Part shown: positions 12,624 to 13,445 of the stretch, piece by piece
Position numbering within the stretch: the stretch's first letter is position 1
Layout: each line of letters starts with the position of its first letter
From: Oligoflexaceae bacterium
Lineage (GTDB): Bacteria > Bdellovibrionota_B > Oligoflexia > Oligoflexales > Oligoflexaceae
Direction of reading: 5' to 3'
DNA length: 13,445 bases
NCBI GenBank assembly: GCA_947474445.1
Contig: CANJJY010000078.1
Coordinates: 1-13,445 of the forward strand
The notes under the pieces: model-generated
What the model was told of the DNA's origin: nothing
What the model saw: the letters and a program-made list of their open reading frames with translations, nothing else
Databases searched by the model: none
Position numbers and translations under genes: made by a program

Positions 12624-13445
12624 TCTCCGGATACTTTAGGTGGGACGGAGACTTGCTCTGCATTGCGCTGCGCGCGTTCCCAGGTCTGAGGCGCTGCACC
12701 AGCGAGGAGACGAAGCTTCCAGAGCATATAGAAAGGGGCCTGAAGGAGCGAGGCGGCGAAGCGCCAGGGGAGTCGTTGCTCGAGCCGCAAGAAAGGGCTG
12801 AGCATGTATGCGGCGAAGGTCAATACGGAGAGCAGATAGAGAATCAGAAGAGGCGGAAAAACGGCGGCGGATGGCAGAGCGAGCAAACCACCGAGCGCGA
12901 GAAAGCTCAGGTAGCGGCTGAGCGGCGGCATCGTGAGGTCGGCTTGCCAAAGCCAGCGGTGCGAGGCCCGAGCTAGAGTGATCTGTGGACCAAAGTTATC
13001 GCGGAGATTCTTGCGCCCGTGCTCCCACCGCAGCCGCTGCGAACGAGCCGATTGTGATTGTTCTGCAATCATTTCTCCGTAGACGGCCACATCGCCGGCG
13101 AAATGCACACGTTCGTTCGCAATGCGAAGATACCAGCTGAACTCGAGATCCTCAGCCAGTCCATAGGCCTTCCAAGGACAGCGACTGAGGCCGTTCCAAG
13201 AAAAGCACATGCCGTTGCCGCGCAAGGCGCAGCTCAAGCCGATGAGATCCTGACCCAGGAGCCAGATCCCATTGAAGAGAGAAAAAGCGTAGGTGAGCAT
13301 GCGCGTCCGGAGGTTGTCGTCTGCGTTGGAGACGCTGTAATAAGCCTGGATCCAGTCCTGTCCTGCGGCTAGGCGTGCTGCAAAACTCTGGAGAAGCTGA
13401 GGATGCACGCGGGTGTCAGCATCGATTACGACGATGGCATCCGGC
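12620..13445 (-). CDS. Membrane glycosyltransferase family 2, C-terminal part (5' end outside window)
   Basis: The frame is open to the window edge and enters at PDAIVVIDADTRVH, whose Asp-Ala-Asp is the nucleotide-sugar/metal DxD motif, so the real start lies beyond 13445 and the GTG at 13408 is internal. Further landmarks are GNGMCFSWNGL, AEDLEFSWYL with the Glu-Asp acceptor motif, and SQRLRWEHGRKN, the QxxRW signature of processive-type family 2 enzymes. Then come two or three hydrophobic segments (LSFLALGGLLALPSAAVF and PLLILYLLSVLTFAAYML) and a basic tail. Such enzymes add sugars at the cytoplasmic face of the inner membrane, often for an exopolysaccharide. The donor sugar cannot be told from this fragment. 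It could supply the polymer acetylated by the MBOAT/SGNH pair, but it is 7 kb away and that link is only speculation. Confidence 0.9.
   Translation of the reverse strand, partial: PDAIVVIDADTRVHPQLLQSFAARLAAGQDWIQAYYSVSNADDNLRTRMLTYAFSLFNGIWLLGQDLIGLSCALRGNGMCFSWNGLSRCPWKAYGLAEDLEFSWYLRIANERVHFAGDVAVYGEMIAEQSQSARSQRLRWEHGRKNLRDNFGPQITLARASHRWLWQADLTMPPLSRYLSFLALGGLLALPSAAVFPPLLILYLLSVLTFAAYMLSPFLRLEQRLPWRFAASLLQAPFYMLWKLRLLAGAAPQTWERAQRNAEQVSVPPKVSGE

Noticed and set aside
13406..13408. GTG as the start of the glycosyltransferase
   Set aside because: The frame continues upstream to the window edge through IVVIDADTRV, the conserved DxD segment, so this codon is internal.
1..13445. Search for CRISPR arrays, tRNA or rRNA genes, insertion sequences, toxin-antitoxin pairs or defence genes
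   Set aside because: No spaced repeats, cloverleaf, transposase motifs or recognisable defence proteins were seen by eye. The NYN gene alone, without a partner antitoxin, does not make a toxin system.

Overview
The window looks like chromosomal DNA of a free-living Gram-negative bacterium. Many products carry Sec signal peptides, one is a lipoprotein, one looks like an outer-membrane beta-barrel, and Shine-Dalgarno sequences (GGAGG, AGGAG, GGGAGG) precede most starts. The gene set (DNase I-like nuclease, lipases, MBOAT/SGNH O-acetylation pair, a membrane-anchored poly-proline protein behind a near-consensus sigma-28 promoter) would suit a motile delta-proteobacterium-like or Bdellovibrionota/Oligoflexia-type organism. 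That placement is an inference from gene style, not proven. I see no transposase, integrase, tRNA, rRNA, CRISPR array or recognisable defence island.

Layout. 1-537 (+): 3' part of thyA (thymidylate synthase), followed by an intrinsic terminator. 674-1725 (+): a sigma-28-type promoter and a membrane-anchored protein with 19 consecutive prolines and a Cys-rich C-terminal domain. 5219-1728 (-): three overlapping genes reading MBOAT acyltransferase, then an SGNH/AlgJ-like protein, then an unknown exported protein, very likely a polysaccharide O-acetylation operon. 6033-5335 (-): a short alpha/beta-hydrolase lipase. 6205-6639 (+): a small exported protein of unknown function. 6898-7416 (+): folA (dihydrofolate reductase), functionally paired with thyA but about 6.4 kb away. 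8272-7430 (-): a secreted nuclease strikingly like animal DNase I. 9232-8513 (-): an outer-membrane-like protein. 10164-9319 (-): a NYN-domain (LabA/DUF88) putative ribonuclease with an Arg-rich tail. 10432-11445 (+): an exported protein resembling the TraB/TIKI/EreA-ChaN-like superfamily. 12424-11453 (-): a lipase lipoprotein. 13445-12620 (-): the C-terminal part of a membrane family 2 glycosyltransferase, cut by the window edge.

How the genes work together. ThyA makes dTMP and dihydrofolate, and FolA recycles the dihydrofolate. The MBOAT/SGNH operon and the glycosyltransferase both point to a modified extracellular polysaccharide. The DNase, the lipoprotein lipase and the TraB-like protein form a set of exported hydrolases that could act on biofilm material, dead cells or prey. 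This is a reading of gene content; no single large undescribed multi-gene system is evident. The most interesting items are the DNase I homologue, the sigma-28-driven poly-proline protein and the O-acetylation operon with its unknown third gene.

Several starts were moved from the longest possible reading frame on the basis of Shine-Dalgarno and -10 elements. At least five genes appear to start with GTG or TTG.
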